Below are positions 26,104-27,549 of a stretch of 27,549 nt of DNA, piece by piece. The notes beneath the pieces were generated by a model, which saw only the letters and a program-made list of their open reading frames with translations, ran no database searches and was not told the origin of the DNA. The DNA comes from a virus: the IMG/VR virus record IMGVR_UViG_3300006735_000180, positions 1 to 27,549 of that record. The stretch is one strand, 5' to 3'. The translations under genes were made by a program, and so were the position numbers. Position 1 is the stretch's first letter, and each line of letters opens with the position of its first letter.

Positions 26104-26122
26104 ATTACGTATTTTACGTAAT
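26104..26122. repeat. Perfect 8-bp dyad in the gap before the pre-head cluster
   Basis: attacgta, a 3-base ttt spacer, then tacgtaat. It lies in the 66-base gap between the nucleotidyltransferase stop and the ATG of the 88-residue gene. It could be an operator, a weak hairpin or part of a promoter. On the plus strand it is followed by five T; on the transcribed minus strand no T tract follows, so it is a poor terminator for these genes. Confidence 0.45.
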
Positions 26123-26132
26123 TTTTACTTTA

Positions 26133-26627
26133 TTAATTTAATGCTAAAGGTTCTTTATCGTAAGTTCTACCCTTAGGGTCAAATTTTTCACACATCCAAA
26201 ACATACCATCAGCCTTCCATTGTCCGTGCCATCTAGCTGATCCTTCATGTGGTTTACAATCAGGTTTTGCAAATTCCCATATTCTATTGCCTGTTCCTTT
26301 TATATCATCTAAAGACTTTACATAATACATGTCAAAGGGGCCTAACTCCATTGCTGCTTTCATTAAAACTGGTAAATTTTCATCAACTTCTCCTGTTATG
26401 CAAATATCTATATCAGTTGTTTTCCAGCCTTGTAAAAGACCCCCAACTAAATATAACTTATAATGTGCCCAATTCATTTTTAATAGATCGTCAATACAAC
26501 CTTGGTATAAATCATCGTCTAAGCTTTCCATCCAAGGAACAAGTGTATATCCTCCGTTTACATATCTTACCTCTCCATCTGTTTTAAGATTAAGGTTTGC
26601 CGTGTTTAAATTTTCAAAATATCCCAT
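26133..26627 (-). CDS. Nucleotidyltransferase-fold protein (164 aa)
   Basis: Residues 58-78 read LYLVGGLLQGWKTTDIDICI followed by T. This fits the nucleotidyltransferase pattern GG-x(8)-DxD, with G62, G63, D72 and D74. A third acidic residue is expected on a following strand, and D99 in GPFDMYYV fits, so the triad looks intact. Such enzymes transfer a nucleotide to RNA, protein or small molecules; the substrate here is unknown. The C-terminal part (residues 115-150) is rich in Trp, Cys and His (WEFAKPDCKPHEGSARWHGQ) and may form a substrate or metal site. The gene begins one base after the fibre gene's stop and is followed by a 66-base gap with a dyad, so it seems co-transcribed with the fibre gene. 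The match is by motif only. Confidence 0.65.
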   Translation of the reverse strand: MGYFENLNTANLNLKTDGEVRYVNGGYTLVPWMESLDDDLYQGCIDDLLKMNWAHYKLYLVGGLLQGWKTTDIDICITGEVDENLPVLMKAAMELGPFDMYYVKSLDDIKGTGNRIWEFAKPDCKPHEGSARWHGQWKADGMFWMCEKFDPKGRTYDKEPLALN

Positions 26628-26628
26628 A

Positions 26629-27537
26629 TTATATATCGTAATCTGTTAATTCTACTATAATTCCCATAGAAACTCCATCCCATGTTTTTCCTGACGCATT
26701 TTTTTGGTAACCAAAACTCAATTCATCTCCTTCGGCAAATGTATTACTTGATGTTGGTGACCATGTTATTGTACTGCCTGAAATGGTTAACTCTGAGCTA
26801 CTAGTCACCTGTGAACCATTTACATAAAGGAAAAGCTGTGTTGTCATACCACTACTTGCGCTACCTGTTACGGTTCTCATAACAACTTTAGTTACTTTTC
26901 CAGCAGCGGGCATAGTTAAGTAATGATAATATGATTTACTAGAAACTGTTGCTTCATTGTCATGTCTATTAAATGGCACTAGTAATATCGCGTTAGATGT
27001 TCCGTCAAACCAATTACTATTAAACAAACAAGGTATGTCTCTATCCTCAATATCTGAAGACACTGTTAAACTTCCAACAACCCCTACTTTTCCTGCATTT
27101 ACATTTACATGGAGCATAGTATTGCCTCCCGCTGCAAATTTTAGTGTATCAGCAGAATCTGAAAACATTCCCGTATTTGCATCTCCAGTAAAACTATATG
27201 ATGGTGCACCTTTATTTCCTAATGGAGCTATTACTACACCTGCAAAAGTTGCATTACCTGATGATTCAACTTTCATTTGGCCTGATGTAGTTTGTCCATT
27301 AGGTCTTAAAAAGACAGTTCCTGAACCTGTGGTTGCTAACGATATTGAAGCATCATCCCCAAGAAAATAAGAGCCTGCAGTAACGGCTCCTGTAAAAGTA
27401 CCATTACCTTCAATAGTTACATTACCTGATATATCTTGTTTAAAAGCATTTGCATTTCCACTGCTACCAATATTTAAAACTCCATCAGCGTCTTTCCATA
27501 TTCTGTGGCTGGTAGCGTGACTACTTGTAATAGCCAT
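26629..27537 (-). CDS. Tail-fibre-like protein, possibly cut at its 5' end by the window edge (at least 302 aa)
   Basis: The sequence is Gly/Ser/Thr/Asn-rich and beta-like throughout. Residues 30-60 show short strand-turn units (DISGNVTIEGNGTFTGAVTA). Residues 110-150 include SYSFTGDANTGMFSDSADTL followed by KFAAGGN, a pattern I know from fibres of cyanophages and other marine phages. The last 130 residues look like a compact beta-sandwich (VTKVVMRTVTGSASSGMTTQ, then FLYVNGSQVTSS), likely a receptor-binding or trimerisation tip. ATG at 27537 is the first visible start, but the frame stays open to the window edge (GCA GGT AAT GGT), so translation could begin further upstream. A decoration or head-fibre protein is an alternative, since the gene precedes the terminase rather than following the tail genes. 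Confidence 0.75.
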   Translation of the reverse strand: MAITSSHATSHRIWKDADGVLNIGSSGNANAFKQDISGNVTIEGNGTFTGAVTAGSYFLGDDASISLATTGSGTVFLRPNGQTTSGQMKVESSGNATFAGVVIAPLGNKGAPSYSFTGDANTGMFSDSADTLKFAAGGNTMLHVNVNAGKVGVVGSLTVSSDIEDRDIPCLFNSNWFDGTSNAILLVPFNRHDNEATVSSKSYYHYLTMPAAGKVTKVVMRTVTGSASSGMTTQLFLYVNGSQVTSSSELTISGSTITWSPTSSNTFAEGDELSFGYQKNASGKTWDGVSMGIIVELTDYDI

Positions 27538-27549
27538 ACCATTACCTGC

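Noticed and set aside
26957-27370. Plus-strand 137-codon ORF over the fibre gene
   Set aside because: Antisense shadow of a beta-rich Ser/Thr/Gly gene. The minus-strand product is the one with recognisable fibre features.
1-27549. tRNA genes, CRISPR arrays, insertion sequences, integrase or attachment sites
   Set aside because: No gap is long enough for most of these, no repeated spacer pattern or terminal inverted repeats were seen, and no product resembles a transposase or integrase.

Overview
The window is a run of late (virion) genes from an AT-rich, double-stranded DNA tailed phage. All of its supported genes, about 21, lie on the minus strand, so it is read here from right to left. The likely host is a marine or aquatic Bacteroidota (Flavobacteriia-type) bacterium. 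Three things point there. The gene cut by the left edge starts with a typical flavobacterial Sec signal peptide. Nearly every start codon is preceded by an A/T-rich leader with no Shine-Dalgarno sequence, as is usual in Bacteroidota. The terminase, portal, capsid and large tail proteins look to me like those of crAss-like (Crassvirales) and related flavobacterial or uncultured marine podovirus-like phages. The last point is from memory and was not searched.

Layout in transcription order. (1) Right edge: a fibre-like gene, possibly cut by the window edge (26629-27537), then a small nucleotidyltransferase-fold protein (26133-26627). (2) A tightly packed pre-head cluster: a coiled-coil protein, a 75-residue protein, a probable tandem GroES-like protein and a 90-residue protein (24791-26066). 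(3) Head module: large terminase, portal, scaffold, major capsid protein and a 261-residue protein (16541-24791). There is a strong UUCG-loop terminator just after the capsid gene and a second hairpin after the 261-residue gene. (4) Connector and tail: 229-, 368- and 1590-residue proteins (9909-16484). (5) Probable ejection proteins of 233, 513 and 2156 residues (1163-9878), in the same small-to-giant order as T7 gp14-gp15-gp16. The giant one carries an HExxH motif. (6) A tail of tiny basic cysteine-containing proteins (428-1160) and the start of an exported protein (1-393).

Together these genes would fold and assemble a capsid (scaffold, capsid protein, perhaps aided by the phage GroES-like protein), package DNA (terminase, portal), build a short tail, and carry internal proteins that enter the host with the genome. 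No replication, lysis, integration, tRNA or CRISPR feature is visible. No non-coding gap exceeds about 75 bases.

Most worth a second look: the double GroES-like protein beside terL; an intact nucleotidyltransferase triad beside the fibre gene; a GC-rich island of about 420 bases inside terL over the ATPase core; an in-frame TAG directly abutting the ATG between the 513- and 2156-residue genes; and the secreted protein at the left edge. I did not find a clearly new multi-gene defence or mobile system.
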